Positions 30,204 through 40,187 of a DNA stretch of 64,000 bases are shown here, in pieces. The position numbers and the translations under genes are program-made. The DNA lies in assembly GCF_027886475.1 (NCBI RefSeq), contig NZ_CP115670.1, positions 1,736,001 through 1,800,000 on the forward strand, in the 5' to 3' direction. Each line of letters starts with the position of its first letter. Position 1 is the first letter of the stretch. The notes below the pieces were generated by a model that saw only the letters and a list, made by a program, of their open reading frames with translations, searched no databases and was not told where the DNA came from. This DNA is from Corynebacterium sp. SCR221107 (lineage in GTDB: Bacteria; Actinomycetota; Actinomycetes; Mycobacteriales; Mycobacteriaceae).

Positions 30204-30803
30204 CTACTGGTCGTTGACAACAAATACCGGCTTGTCCGAAAGGGCTTGGCGTCCACCCAGCCCGTCGACCTCTAAAACCACACCGAATCCGGCAATCTCC
30301 CCACCGCAGTGTTCGATGAGTTTGCGGGCGGCCACGAGGGTGCCACCGGTGGCGAGAACGTCATCAATAAGCGCGACCCGCTGCCCCGCTAAGTCGAGGG
30401 AATCGGCCGGAAGCTCGAGAGCTGCAGTGCCGTATTCCAGCGAGTACTCCTGAGAAACGACCGGTGGGGGCAGCTTCCCTTTCTTCCGGATAGCGAGGAT
30501 TCCGGTGCCCGTTGAGTAGGCGACGGCTGACCCCAACAAGAATCCTCGTGCATCGAGTCCACCGATGAGCGTAGCATCGATGCTGCGTGCCCAATCGGCT
30601 AATTCGTCGACGATCAAAGCAAAAGCTTTCGGATTAGCCAGCACAGGTGTCAGGTCCTCGAATAGCACACCCTCAACAGGGAAATCTTTAACGAACCGGG
30701 TCTTAGCCGCGAGTGCTTCGCGGGCGGTGGAAAATCCCGTTTCGGCGAAATGGACGATGGCGTTTTCAGCATCTGCTGTTTTGTTCACTGGTGTTAGGCT
30801 CAT
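30204..30803 (-). CDS. apt: Adenine phosphoribosyltransferase
   Basis: This enzyme salvages adenine to AMP using PRPP. The type I PRTase PRPP motif is [14 protein letters not shown], the flexible-loop region is [20 protein letters not shown], and [15 protein letters not shown] is the adenine-side signature. The protein is 199 residues, slightly longer than usual because of an N-terminal stretch of about 15 residues. GAGGA lies nine bases upstream of the ATG. It sits upstream of rel on the same strand, a link between purine metabolism and (p)ppGpp seen across Actinobacteria. Confidence 0.94.
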   Translation of the reverse strand: MSLTPVNKTADAENAIVHFAETGFSTAREALAAKTRFVKDFPVEGVLFEDLTPVLANPKAFALIVDELADWARSIDATLIGGLDARGFLLGSAVAYSTGTGILAIRKKGKLPPPVVSQEYSLEYGTAALELPADSLDLAGQRVALIDDVLATGGTLVAARKLIEHCGGEIAGFGVVLEVDGLGGRQALSDKPVFVVNDQ

Positions 30804-30961
30804 AGGAACTAGTCCTCAAGTTATTCGGTGGGATTGTCTGTCTTTAAAGTTTAATGGTCGTTCGGCAGGCGATCGCATTGACCCTCACGCTGAATTAGCT
30901 CCGCAGTGAACTGCTCGGTGATTCTCTGTGGTTGTGGATTTCACTGTAAATCCTTGAGGAG

Positions 30962-30982
30962 AAAACGCCGGGTTCGGCGTTT
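30962..30982 (-). terminator. Intrinsic terminator after the solute-binding lipoprotein gene
   Basis: AAACGCCG (30963-30970) and CGGCGTTT (30975-30982) form a perfect stem with a GGTT loop. On the minus strand the T-run follows (GTTTTCTCC). It lies 80 bases past the stop of the upstream gene. Confidence 0.75.
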
Positions 30983-31062
30983 ATGGAGGAGTCGCGAACT
31001 CCGACGTGGAGCCTCCCAAACCTTCACGGATTGTATTACTGCTTTCTAGCCGAACAACGAGT

Positions 31063-32694
31063 TTAGGAATCTTGATCCGTAGTGGGTGGAGTGAATTTCC
31101 ACTTGTTCATATTCCAACCAATTCCTGAAGCGTCGGTGTTGGACACCTCGTTTTCAACTCCACGGTGAGTAATGAATACTCTTGGCTGCGAAGCCAGCGG
31201 GATGGTGGATACCTCATCCCAAGAGGCAGCTTCGGCCGCGCGTATCGCCTGAAGATCTGTGCTTGTCTGGGCAATTGAAGCGAACTCCGACATCGGATCA
31301 ACTGCTTGGATAAATGCGTCGGCGGTACCCGCCGTGTAGATCACTTCGCCCCACTGTCCGTAGCTGAGCTTCGAAAGATTGCCCAAGGAACCGGCTTCGG
31401 ACGAGACGTCCACGACGGTAATTCCCGCAGGTTGACATGACTCATTCATCGCCTGAACCATTGCGGCCAAGCGATCATTGGGACCTGCATAGCCAACCCG
31501 GATAGTAGAGCCAGTAATCAATTGAGCAGCCTCGATGTTCACAGCCAAATGAGGGTCGGTGATGTCACGCATTTGGCTGGCTGCCGGGTCACTTGCCCGA
31601 ACTGTCCGCGAAGCTACGGGATCGACCGGAACGCCCGAGTACTCCGAGGAAACCGATGCGATCTTGGCTTGGTCGACGCATGCTGCGAAGGCCGCACGGG
31701 CGGATTTATCGGCGAATACGTCAGCGTTGCTGAGGAACAACTGCTCTGTTAACACACCCGCCTGTGAACTAATTTCGAACTGATTGTCGGTGGCGTTGCG
31801 GTCAAACCAGTCATTTCCATTCACGCTCGTGGCTTCCACCACTTGGATCGAGTTCCCGGCCGCCAAGGCAGCAAGATCCGCACCTTTCGGCCATACGACG
31901 ATCTTTTCCAGCTCAGCGGGTTCACCAACATAATTCTCATTTCGGGCCAGCACTACTTCGCCGGAATCGCCCACCTTTTCAATCTTGTAGGGCCCAGTCG
32001 ACACTTGTAGCAGAGGGTCAAAATTGTCGAGGCTAAAGCCGTTCTTCCACAGGTCTGCAATGGGGGCGATCGCCTCAGCGTCGCGCGATTGGAGCGCCGC
32101 GTTGAAGTCTTCCAGTGTCATTCCTAGCTTGTCGGCGATTGCATGCGCCGGCATTAAGACACCAGGGCCGAAAAGCTGACGCCAGCGCGCACCGAAACCT
32201 TCCTTGAAGACGACGGTTGCCTGCTTGGAGCCCGGGGAGCACTCGACACGATCCACTTGCTCCATCAAAGGAAGATGCGAATCGAAGAGATCCGGCATCG
32301 CTCCGGCTGTAAACGCTAGCAGGTAAGAATCACAAGTTACTTGTTTTCCATCTGAGTATTTCGCATCGTTGGAAATGTTATAAATGACGCGCTGACTCGT
32401 GCCCGGGAGCACTTGGGTGTTCACGAAGTCCGAGTTGGGAATGAGCTGGCCCTTTGGTCCAGGCACGTGCGCCGATGGATACAAACGTCCAGCGAGCGCC
32501 TGGGCATTCACGCTCACGCCCAGGTTTGTACCCGCGTTCGTCGTCAGCAGGGGTTCATCAAGTGCATAACCGAAATAGATTTCCTTTACTTCTTCGGTGT
32601 TGCTATCCGCACCGCAGGCACTGAGCCCCAGCGCGATAGCACAAATGGTAGCCACTACACTTCTTCGTGACGCGGTAGCAAGGGAAGAGAACAT
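31063..32694 (-). CDS. Peptide/nickel-type ABC transporter solute-binding lipoprotein (dciAE-like)
   Basis: This is a family 5 extracellular solute-binding protein. A signal peptide with lipobox LGLSAC precedes a mature domain with ALAGRLYPSAHVPG and YNISNDAKYSDGKQVTC, the usual entry region of oligopeptide-binding proteins. I start at the ATG at 32694 (MFSSLATASRRSVV), which places the signal peptide at the N-terminus. In-frame codons up to 32772 add a stretch unlike a leader. No permease or ATPase genes are adjacent, so it is an orphan binding protein, as is known for dciAE at this locus in C. glutamicum. Its ligand, or a role in lipoprotein biology instead of uptake, is unknown. Confidence 0.82.
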   Translation of the reverse strand: MFSSLATASRRSVVATICAIALGLSACGADSNTEEVKEIYFGYALDEPLLTTNAGTNLGVSVNAQALAGRLYPSAHVPGPKGQLIPNSDFVNTQVLPGTSQRVIYNISNDAKYSDGKQVTCDSYLLAFTAGAMPDLFDSHLPLMEQVDRVECSPGSKQATVVFKEGFGARWRQLFGPGVLMPAHAIADKLGMTLEDFNAALQSRDAEAIAPIADLWKNGFSLDNFDPLLQVSTGPYKIEKVGDSGEVVLARNENYVGEPAELEKIVVWPKGADLAALAAGNSIQVVEATSVNGNDWFDRNATDNQFEISSQAGVLTEQLFLSNADVFADKSARAAFAACVDQAKIASVSSEYSGVPVDPVASRTVRASDPAASQMRDITDPHLAVNIEAAQLITGSTIRVGYAGPNDRLAAMVQAMNESCQPAGITVVDVSSEAGSLGNLSKLSYGQWGEVIYTAGTADAFIQAVDPMSEFASIAQTSTDLQAIRAAEAASWDEVSTIPLASQPRVFITHRGVENEVSNTDASGIGWNMNKWKFTPPTTDQDS

Positions 32695-33110
32695 TTTCAC
32701 CGATACTTTTCTAGGCACTTGAGAAACACGCACGCTCCTCAACGGGTACACTGCGCTCCTTGGAACATGCATGGGTTGCTCTCAGTTTTTGTGCTTTAGG
32801 GCCTCATTCGCGATACTCACAGCCGCCATTCCACTTGAACGTGACCAAGCGCTACCCAGGCAGAATGAAATCTCCTAAGTTTTACTTTAGGATTGCGGCA
32901 GCACTGAAGGCTGTGAGCATCCTAGTTAAAGTTAGCCGAAACTGCCGGTAGAAACTAATAGTTCCACCCATCGGCCGAAATGGCTGATGCAATCGGCAGC
33001 CTCAAACACGCTTTCAACCTGAATAATTATGACCGGAGCGAAGTAAAATAGGTGACTTGAATGGGCTACCTTATGCAAGAGTCTTCAACACGAACGAGCA
33101 TGCCTTTCGG

Positions 33111-33121
33111 CGTCGGAAAGC
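33111..33121 (-). repeat. Dispersed repeat GCTTTCCGACG, exact copy
   Basis: It reads CGTCGGAAAGC on the plus strand, in TTTCGGCGTCGGAAAGCGAA context, in the non-coding stretch upstream of the solute-binding lipoprotein. Confidence 0.55.
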
Positions 33122-33234
33122 GAAATAACGCCTAACAAGGTTGCAGACCTACGCGACGTATTTGGCAGTTGCAAACTTCTTTGCACATGTTTGCCAAAGA
33201 CCTAGCGTGTTTTCGCTTGATGCCCCAAGACACG

Positions 33235-33309
33235 TTCACCCCGCAAGGTGTACACACCGTATCTCTTCGAAAAAAGTAGAAATACAGGTGCGATCACTTG
33301 CGGGGTGAA
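33235..33309 (-). repeat. 13-bp inverted repeat downstream of secF
   Basis: TTCACCCCGCAAG (33235-33247) and CTTGCGGGGTGAA (33297-33309) are perfect inverted repeats 49 bases apart, about 90 bases past the secF stop. They could form a large stem-loop at the end of the secDF transcript. There is no adjacent T-run. Confidence 0.6.
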
Positions 33310-33396
33310 GGCGAAATTGTCTTCGTAGCTAGTCCACTACAAAGGAATGCAACCCAAGGATGGGTGCTAGGCGTAAGCGCAAACCTTTTGCCTGCA

Positions 33397-34515
33397 TCAG
33401 CGGTTGGGACGCCACGAGGCGCCTGTCGACTTCAGTGCGGTGGTATCAACCTTGCGAGTACGTTCGTCAGAGATCTCTTCGAGTGCTTCTTCGAGATCCT
33501 CCTCGGCCTCGACCTTCGCCTCACCGGCGCGGCGACGTTCGACCGCAGCATTATGCGCCTTGGTTTCTTTCGTTCGGTTTTTCAGGCTTACCAGGAATGG
33601 GGTGGCCAGGAATACCGAGGAGAATGTGCCCTCGATAACGCCAATGAGCTGGACGAGCGCGAGGTCTTTCAGCGTACCGACGCCCATCAGCCAAACGGCA
33701 ACAACCATCAGTGACACAATCGGCAACGCGGAGATCACGGTGGTGGAAATCGAACGCATGACCGTCTGATTGATAGCTAGGTTGGCATGTTCGCCGTACG
33801 TCCGCGATGTGCTTCCCAAGTAACCGGCGGTATTTTCACGAACCTTATCAAACACGATGACGGTGTCATACAAGGAGAAGGCAAGCACAGTCAGCAGACC
33901 AATGACGGTGGCCGGGGTGACTTCAAAGCCAACCAAGGCGTAAAAGCCGGCGATGACAATGAGGTCAACGAGCAACGCCGCGATCGCAGCGATGGCCATT
34001 TCGCGCTGGAAGCGGATGGTGATGTAAACGAAAACGGCACCGAGGAATACTAGCATGGAGATCAACATGCGGGAGGTGATGGTCGACCCCCAGGATTCAG
34101 ACACCGTTGAATCGCCGATCGCGTCCGGGGTTTCTTGGCCAGCGCCATCTTTCGGCTTGTACTCCGCGTATAAAGCCGAGCGTGCGCTGTCAATTTGCTC
34201 CTGGCTAAGGCGCTCAGAATTGATCTCCAGCACACGAGAGTCTCCCGAGCCGACAATTTGCACTGTCTCAGGGGTGACACCGGTTGCTTCGGTGAAGGTT
34301 TGTTCCACCTGCGAAGTCTCAAGATTCGCAGCTGGCATATTCATTTTGGTGCCACCGACAAAGTCAATGCCCAAGCTAAAGCCGCGAATCACGATAGCCA
34401 GAAGACAAACAACGATGATCCCGCCGGCAATCATGTACCACTTGCGGCGATGATTGACGAAGTCGAGGCCACCTTCACCTGTGTAGAGCTTGTTTAGCAC
34501 TCCATTTGAGCTCAT
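33397..34515 (-). CDS. secF: Protein translocase subunit SecF
   Basis: This is an integral membrane partner of SecD that uses the proton gradient to help pull preproteins through SecYEG. The first membrane helix is followed by the family motif GIDFVGGTKMNM, a periplasmic-side loop, and five more helices including ATVIGLLTVLAFSLYDTVIVFD. The C-terminal 50 residues are charged and cytoplasmic. The 372-residue length is normal for Actinobacteria. The start lies six bases after the secD stop. Confidence 0.96.
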   Translation of the reverse strand: MSSNGVLNKLYTGEGGLDFVNHRRKWYMIAGGIIVVCLLAIVIRGFSLGIDFVGGTKMNMPAANLETSQVEQTFTEATGVTPETVQIVGSGDSRVLEINSERLSQEQIDSARSALYAEYKPKDGAGQETPDAIGDSTVSESWGSTITSRMLISMLVFLGAVFVYITIRFQREMAIAAIAALLVDLIVIAGFYALVGFEVTPATVIGLLTVLAFSLYDTVIVFDKVRENTAGYLGSTSRTYGEHANLAINQTVMRSISTTVISALPIVSLMVVAVWLMGVGTLKDLALVQLIGVIEGTFSSVFLATPFLVSLKNRTKETKAHNAAVERRRAGEAKVEAEEDLEEALEEISDERTRKVDTTALKSTGASWRPNR

Positions 34516-34521
34516 GGTGTT

Positions 34522-36408
34522 TTAAGCCCCCTTCCCTTTTTCGTCAGCGTTACCGGTAGGTGCGCCGATACTCTGTGAGCTTTCTTCGGGGCTAATCGTA
34601 GCCACGGCGGCGTCAGCTTCGCTTTGGTGAGATTGTGCCTTGTGCTCCTTGCCGATCTCCATCATCTTGCCAAGTCCGTTGAAGGCAGGCTTCGACGTGA
34701 ACGGCTTTCGCGAGGCGAGAACAACGAGCGGTGCGGTTACCAAGAAGGTCACGACAATATCGAAAATCGTCGTGAGGCCTAGGGTAAAGGCGAAGCCCTT
34801 CACCTCACCCACGGCGAGGATGTAGATGACCACTGCAGCTATCAAGGTCACGGCATTACCCGTGACAATGGTTTGCTTGGCACGATCCCAACCACGTGGC
34901 ACCGCCGATCGGAAGGTACGACCGTCGCGAACCTCGTCCTTGATGCGCTCATACAAGACCACGAAAGAGTCCGCCGTGGTGCCGATGCCGATGATCAGAC
35001 CCGCGACACCGGCTAGGTCGAGAGAGTACCCGATCCAACGACCCAGCAATACAAGCGACCCATACACCAGGGTGAAGGAAGCCACCAATGAGAACATCGA
35101 GATGATTCCGAAGAATCGGTAGAAGTACAAGGAGAACAATGTAACTGCGGCAAGCCCGACAAGGCCAGCAATCAGGCCAGCCTTCAACGAAGCGATACCC
35201 AAGGAAGCTGGCACAGTGATCGCCGTACCGCCGGACTCGCCATTCTCGCCAGCGAAGCTCAGGGGCAATGCACCATACTTCAGGTTATTGGCCAGTTCTT
35301 GGGCTTCGGCCTGGGTGAAGTCACCGGTAATCGAGGTAGCCGACCCCACCGGGGTAGCGGACTGAATCACCGGTGCGGAAATGATCTGGGAGTCCAGTGT
35401 GATCGCCACCTGCTGCTGCAAGTAATCAGTGGTCAGCTTTGCCCACGTAGCTGAGCCTTGATCACCGTTGGCAGACTTGAAGGAGAAGGAGATCTCCATC
35501 TGCCCGGTTTGAGTATTCAAACCACCTGTGATGGGCGCGCTGGTGTCGATTTCATTGCCTGTCAGGCGCTTGCCGTTTTCTTCATCAGTTTCACCAACGA
35601 GCAATGGAGCCGGCGCAAGGATGTACGGGGTAGACGTCGATGGATCACATGTCACCAACGGCAGCTTCGGGTCATCGGTACCCTGGAGCGGATCTTGACG
35701 ATCCGGGGAGCACTGAAGCAAGGCGGCCGCGGCGATCTGCGTGTTTGCATCGGTGGACTGACGATCGGCCTTTAGAACCTCCAGTTCTTTCGTACGCGCC
35801 TGCTCCGCTTCAATGGAGTTCTTCGGCTCCTCGGGTGCATTCGTCTCAACCGTCGGAGCAGTGATATCTGTAGCATTCGGATCAGTTTGCTTATTGGAAG
35901 CATTCACCGAGTCGGTAAAAGAGGAAATGGCCGCATTGGCATCGTCCACGCTAATTGCACCGACTTCGACCCAGCGATCGGCGACGGTCTTTACCGAATC
36001 GACCATCGTCGTCATGTCAGGATTTGAAGGGGTGGTCACCGGGCGGAAAAGAAGTTGGGAAGTCTGCCCGAGAGCGCGTGCCTGAGAACTATCCTCGCCG
36101 GGCACGGTGATAACGAGCGTATTGCCGTCAACCACGACGCTGGCGCCGGAAACGCCCATACCGTTGACGCGGTTTTCCAAAATCGTGCGTGCCTGGTTGA
36201 GCTGGTCCTGCGTTGGCTGTTCGCCTTGTGGGACCAGCGTGACGCGGGTACCACCCTGGAGATCTATTCCCAACTTCGGTGTCGAAGACTTATCCCCTGT
36301 GAAGAAGATCAAAGCGTAGATGCCGATGATGACCAAGCAGAAAAGCGCCAATGCTTTCTTCGGCCAGGTCTGCCACCGGGAAGTCGCTCTTCGTGGTTGC
36401 GAAGACAA
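34522..36408 (-). CDS. secD: Protein translocase subunit SecD
   Basis: This is the larger SecDF subunit. The first helix (ALALFCLVIIGIYALIFF) leads to LGIDLQGGTRVTLVP, the SecD signature. A long extracytoplasmic domain follows, including an Asn/Glu/Gln/Thr-rich segment, then GDFTQAEAQELANNLKYGALP and five helices with GTTADSFVVLYERIKDE. I start at the TTG at 36408 because AAGGAG lies nine bases upstream. The longer reading (to 36489) adds non-conserved residues, and its codons include that ribosome site. Length is 628 residues. secF follows directly. Confidence 0.95.
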   Translation of the reverse strand: MSSQPRRATSRWQTWPKKALALFCLVIIGIYALIFFTGDKSSTPKLGIDLQGGTRVTLVPQGEQPTQDQLNQARTILENRVNGMGVSGASVVVDGNTLVITVPGEDSSQARALGQTSQLLFRPVTTPSNPDMTTMVDSVKTVADRWVEVGAISVDDANAAISSFTDSVNASNKQTDPNATDITAPTVETNAPEEPKNSIEAEQARTKELEVLKADRQSTDANTQIAAAALLQCSPDRQDPLQGTDDPKLPLVTCDPSTSTPYILAPAPLLVGETDEENGKRLTGNEIDTSAPITGGLNTQTGQMEISFSFKSANGDQGSATWAKLTTDYLQQQVAITLDSQIISAPVIQSATPVGSATSITGDFTQAEAQELANNLKYGALPLSFAGENGESGGTAITVPASLGIASLKAGLIAGLVGLAAVTLFSLYFYRFFGIISMFSLVASFTLVYGSLVLLGRWIGYSLDLAGVAGLIIGIGTTADSFVVLYERIKDEVRDGRTFRSAVPRGWDRAKQTIVTGNAVTLIAAVVIYILAVGEVKGFAFTLGLTTIFDIVVTFLVTAPLVVLASRKPFTSKPAFNGLGKMMEIGKEHKAQSHQSEADAAVATISPEESSQSIGAPTGNADEKGKGA

Positions 36409-36786
36409 TTCGAATAACTCCTTGTTAATTACAAGACAAAACGGCACGCCCAATCTCCGACTGCCAGTGGCTGCAGAGATTGTGTGCACCGTTCAAAAGT
36501 GCCCCTACTCTGAGGGAACCATAAGTGCTTTAGGCTCGAAAGCTCAGCGGAATCTGTAGCTATTTCGTTCGGTAGTGGATTCTACGCCATCAAAATGGGT
36601 AAACGTAGACCAGCTACACTTTTGACAATTGTTTGCCCTTCGCCTGCTGTCCTTTTCGGGGCCACGCCAACGGCTAAAAACAAAAATGATAGATAAGCGG
36701 TTGATCGACATGTCACCCGATTGCACATCAATTACCTCGAGGAATACCGACCACAACGCGGTTCGGGTCTGCCTTGGCGCAAAGAC
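36409..36786 (-). other. Intergenic region between yajC and secD
   Basis: The gap is 378 bases, unusually long for yajC-secD, and could hold a separate secD promoter. I find no gene. Confidence 0.35.
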
Positions 36787-37101
36787 TTAGTGTTCAGAAT
36801 CTGGATGCGATTCGTCTACGTCTGTCCCGTCGCGATCGTCGGTTTCTGAGAGCTTTTTGAGAATGGCAGATTTCTCATATGTGATTTCCACACTTGGCGC
36901 AACGAGAAGTACCACTGTGGTGTCACCTATGGCCACTACCTCGCCATGCATGCCAGCCGTAGTTACTACTTTGTCACCAACGACAAGGCTTCCTTGCATG
37001 GCATGAATTTTGTCCAAGTGTTGCTTTTGCTTGCGCTGCATGGACAACATCGGAACGACCATCACCAAAAGAATGAGGATTAGCAAAATGACGTTACTCA
37101 T
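36787..37101 (-). CDS. yajC: Preprotein translocase subunit YajC
   Basis: This is a small single-span accessory of SecDF. The membrane helix (VILLILILLVMVVPML) is followed by the family stretch QRKQKQHLDKIHAMQGSLV, then GDKVVTTAGMHGEVVAI and an acidic C-terminal tail. I start at the ATG at 37101, which places the helix at the N-terminus as in the family (104 residues). The frame stays open to 37185, and the GG at -5 is only a weak ribosome site, so the exact start is less certain. Confidence 0.92.
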   Translation of the reverse strand: MSNVILLILILLVMVVPMLSMQRKQKQHLDKIHAMQGSLVVGDKVVTTAGMHGEVVAIGDTTVVLLVAPSVEITYEKSAILKKLSETDDRDGTDVDESHPDSEH

Positions 37102-37328
37102 AACCTTGAAGTTTGCCAGATTATTAAGCCACGGTGTCCCTCTAACCCTAACCTTCTGGGGAAATGCCACCCCCATTATTGCCACCTGGAGGACGGTGAG
37201 CCTGAAAAAACTCGCGCAACCATGCGAGCTGCCGGATGCCTAGCCCCTACCGATCCGTCTTTCTCACCGTCGAGAATCGATGCATGCGCATACTCGACGC
37301 AGGTGCGCCGCGTATGCAGTCGATGACC

Positions 37329-38432
37329 TTAGTACAGTGTTCCCATCGTTCCCTCGGGAGGCTCCAGTCCGAGATGATGCCATGCAGCCGCGGTTGCTAC
37401 GCGCCCCCGGCCAGTGCGAGTGATCATGCCCGCGCGGACGAGGTAAGGTTCACAGACTTCCTCCACAGTGGAAGGCTCCTCCCCGACCGCCACTGCCAGC
37501 GTGTTGAGCCCCACTGGGCCTCCGCCGTGGCCCTTGATAAGGGCTTCTAAAACCGCACGGTCAAGGCGATCAAGCCCCATCTCGTCGACGTCGAACACTA
37601 AGAGAGCCGCCCTAGCACTCGCGAGGTCAACGTGCCCGTTCGAATGAACCTCAGCGAAATCTCGCACACGCCGCAGCAAGCGGTTGGCAATGCGTGGTGT
37701 CCCCCGGGAGCGAGAGGCAATCTCCTTCGCCGCATCAGGATCGATGGGAACCCCCAGGATTTTTGCCGCACGTGTGACCACCTTCGTCAAATCTTCGACC
37801 CCATAAAACTCCATTTGTGCAGTAAAGCCGAAGCGGTCACGCAAAGGACCTGTCAGCATACCAGAACGGGTCGTTGCCCCGACCAGAGTAAAAGGTGCCA
37901 GCTCAAGTGGGATTGAGGTGGCGCCGGGTCCTTTGCCCACGATTACATCGATGCGGAAGTCTTCCATCGCCATGTAGAGCATTTCTTCCGCCGGGCGCGC
38001 CATGCGGTGAATTTCGTCGATGAAGAGAACATCACCCTCCATCAGATTAGACAACATCGCAGCAAGATCACCGGCGCGTTCCAACGCTGGGCCGGACGTC
38101 ATGCGTAGGCTCGTTCCTAGTTCATAAGCGATAATCATCGCCATCGTCGTTTTGCCCAAGCCAGGGGGACCCGAAAGCAACACATGATCCGGGGTCACGC
38201 CGCGGTTTTTTGCACCCGTAAGCACGAGATCGAGCTGGTCGCGAACCTTGGGCTGGCCGATGAACTCGCTGAGGGAACGCGGGCGCAGCGAAACCTCGGA
38301 ATCGGCCTCGTCTACTTGCAAGTTCGCGTCCACATCTGACGAGCGAGGACGTTGCTGTTGATTCGACTGAGTCGACTGCGCAGCGGGATATCCCGCTGGC
38401 AAGCGAAACTCCGTCTTCTCGACGTTGCTCAT
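37329..38432 (-). CDS. ruvB: Holliday junction branch migration ATPase RuvB
   Basis: This is the AAA+ motor of the RuvABC complex. [19 protein letters not shown] begins the core. Walker A is GPPGLGKTT, Walker B is LFIDEIHRM, sensor 1 is GATTRSG, and the arginine finger region is [10 protein letters not shown] winged-helix C-terminal domain contains [13 protein letters not shown]. About 45 extra polar residues precede the core, which is common in corynebacteria. It lies directly downstream of ruvA and upstream of yajC, the standard order. Confidence 0.97.
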   Translation of the reverse strand: MSNVEKTEFRLPAGYPAAQSTQSNQQQRPRSSDVDANLQVDEADSEVSLRPRSLSEFIGQPKVRDQLDLVLTGAKNRGVTPDHVLLSGPPGLGKTTMAMIIAYELGTSLRMTSGPALERAGDLAAMLSNLMEGDVLFIDEIHRMARPAEEMLYMAMEDFRIDVIVGKGPGATSIPLELAPFTLVGATTRSGMLTGPLRDRFGFTAQMEFYGVEDLTKVVTRAAKILGVPIDPDAAKEIASRSRGTPRIANRLLRRVRDFAEVHSNGHVDLASARAALLVFDVDEMGLDRLDRAVLEALIKGHGGGPVGLNTLAVAVGEEPSTVEEVCEPYLVRAGMITRTGRGRVATAAAWHHLGLEPPEGTMGTLY

Positions 38433-38503
38433 GTGCGCTCCTTTAATTCAGACATTCACCATCGTATCTTTATCGAGTGCGTTAGCCTCGTCTATACAGA
38501 CTC

Positions 38504-39112
38504 TTAACGCGATCCCATTAAGTTCAATGCCTTGCGCAATACCGCACCTGTGGAAAGCGACGGATCCTCTGCGACAACCGCAGCCACCGTGGCCGCGGCT
38601 TCTTTTTCCCGGAAGCCCAGGCCGACGAGCGCTTCGATGACTTGTGCTTCATTGGCAGAAGTTGCCACCGGCGTTACTCCCCGCGCCGGCGTTGCTGTTT
38701 CTGGGACCGCGTCGACTTTATCTTTGAGATCCACAATGAGGCGTTCGGCCATTCGCTTGCCCACACCCGGAATCTTTTGAAGTGCCTGTGCATCACCATT
38801 ATGGATAAATGTCGATAAGTCTTGTGAGGAATACACCGCCTGCGCGGCCATGGCCAAGCGGGGACCGAGCCCAGAGACTGTCTGCAACAACATGAACATA
38901 GCCCGCGCCTCAACTGAATCAAACCCGTATAACGTGTTCGAATCTTCGCGAATGACCTGTTGCGTCAGCATGAACGCTTCTTCACCGCGATGCAGCTGGG
39001 CAAGCGTTGCCGGGGTTGCAAGAACCTCATAGCCGACGCCATTGCATTCGATGACAGCGCTTCCAAGTCCAATTTCAATGACGACTCCGCGAAGAGAAAC
39101 GATCATGGGCAT
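38504..39112 (-). CDS. ruvA: Holliday junction DNA-binding subunit RuvA
   Basis: RuvA binds four-way junctions and loads RuvB. The N-terminal OB fold begins MIVSLRGVVIEIGLGSAVIE. Two helix-hairpin-helix motifs follow (SGLGPRLAMAAQAV and PGVGKRMAERLIVDL), and the C-terminal domain III that contacts RuvB contains VIEALVGLGF. The ATG at 39112 is followed by MP before the family start MIVSLRG; the second Met (39106) would also fit. The length is normal. Confidence 0.96.
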   Translation of the reverse strand: MPMIVSLRGVVIEIGLGSAVIECNGVGYEVLATPATLAQLHRGEEAFMLTQQVIREDSNTLYGFDSVEARAMFMLLQTVSGLGPRLAMAAQAVYSSQDLSTFIHNGDAQALQKIPGVGKRMAERLIVDLKDKVDAVPETATPARGVTPVATSANEAQVIEALVGLGFREKEAAATVAAVVAEDPSLSTGAVLRKALNLMGSR

Positions 39113-39218
39113 TCCTTATGAATTCTAGTGATGGAAATCTACACATCGAGTGTTCTCGAATTGTGCGAAAACAAATGTAGGGCGGTGACAATAGCATTAG
39201 TGAAATTATCGATCACTA

Positions 39219-39881
39219 CTAGGGTGTGAACTTTCCTTGCCATTCTGCCGAAGTATGCAATGCACTGGACGGCTGCCCCACGCGCCGCTGCTGTTCCGCA
39301 CGGATGGACTGGGCTTTTGCCTGACCAAGCAAACCTTGCTGACGTCTTCGGGCGGTCTCAGTCTCTTTCTCAATCGCCCCTTGGCGTTCGATGAGGGGTG
39401 CCCGCCAGCAATGGCATACCGCAAGCGCCAGTGCGTCGGCCGCATCGGCAGGCTTGGGAGGTTCAGCCAAGCCAAGGATACGGGTAATCATCGACGTCAT
39501 TTGTTTCTTGTCTGCGCGCCCATTGCCGGAGATAGCCTTTTTTACCTCACTCGGTGTGTACATAAACACCTCAAGTTCACGCTGCGCGGCCGCGAGCATG
39601 AGTACGCCCACGCCATGCGCGGTTTGCATCACTGTGGAGACATTTCCGCGCTCAAAAACTCTTTCGATGGCAACGACATCGGGTTGATATTGATCCATCC
39701 ACTCATTGACAGCGTCCGACAGTTCAAGTAAACGTCGGGGAAGATCCGCGTTGACAGGCGTGCGCACCACTCCCACAGCTATGGGCAGGACCTGCCGACC
39801 TCGACCAGCTTGAACCACGGAAAGGCCACATCGGGTCAATCCTGGATCAATTCCCATGACCCGCAAGCCTGCGATCGACAT
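39219..39881 (-). CDS. ruvC: Crossover junction endodeoxyribonuclease RuvC
   Basis: RuvC resolves Holliday junctions by symmetric cleavage. Catalytic carboxylates are visible in GIDPGLTRCG (first Asp), VVAIERVFERGN (Glu) and PADAADALALAVCH (last Asps). The basic loop GNGRADKKQMTSMI is intact. About 50 charged residues extend past the core, which is common in corynebacterial RuvC. ruvC, ruvA and ruvB follow in that order on one strand. Confidence 0.96.
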   Translation of the reverse strand: MSIAGLRVMGIDPGLTRCGLSVVQAGRGRQVLPIAVGVVRTPVNADLPRRLLELSDAVNEWMDQYQPDVVAIERVFERGNVSTVMQTAHGVGVLMLAAAQRELEVFMYTPSEVKKAISGNGRADKKQMTSMITRILGLAEPPKPADAADALALAVCHCWRAPLIERQGAIEKETETARRRQQGLLGQAKAQSIRAEQQRRVGQPSSALHTSAEWQGKFTP

Positions 39882-40103
39882 CAGCCGGATCTCCTTTCCT
39901 TAAGAGGTTTATCTCAAGCAACATCAGCAATTCCGAAAAACCCCGGTGAGATTCTCCCAAAAAAACAATCTGGACTTCATTAAACGCTGAGCCAGGTCAA
40001 TCGACTGGCATCGTTTGCGCCGTTAACCACTGCGCATTCAGGGTTTTACTCGCACATTGCCGCCAACACCGCAAATTTAGCACATTTTTTCGAAATGGCT
40101 AGA

Positions 40104-40145
40104 AAAGCAAAAGGCACACCATCCGATGTGATCGGTGTGTGCCTT
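40104..40145 (-). terminator. Intrinsic terminator of yebC
   Basis: On the minus strand AAGGCACAC pairs with GTGTGCCTT (the outer ends of 40111-40145), with an inner CCGAT/ATCGG stem. The T-rich TTGCTTTT follows. It lies about 45 bases past the yebC stop; 39882-40103 beyond it holds only the ruvC leader. Confidence 0.75.
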
Positions 40146-40187
40146 GCTGCATTGGTGGCAGCATTGGTGCAGCCCGCGGCGAGTTTT

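Larger units (their letters stand above)
32695..33396 (-). other. Gene-free region between secF and the solute-binding lipoprotein
   Basis: These 702 bases are relatively A/T-rich and hold no gene I can support. They contain an exact copy of the dispersed repeat (33111-33121), the long-loop inverted repeat at 33235-33309, and presumably the lipoprotein gene promoter. Confidence 0.4.

Noticed and set aside
40111..40145. TGTGATCGGTGTGT considered as a GlxR/CRP site
   Set aside because: It does not match TGTGA-N6-TCACA and is fully explained by the terminator stem after yebC.
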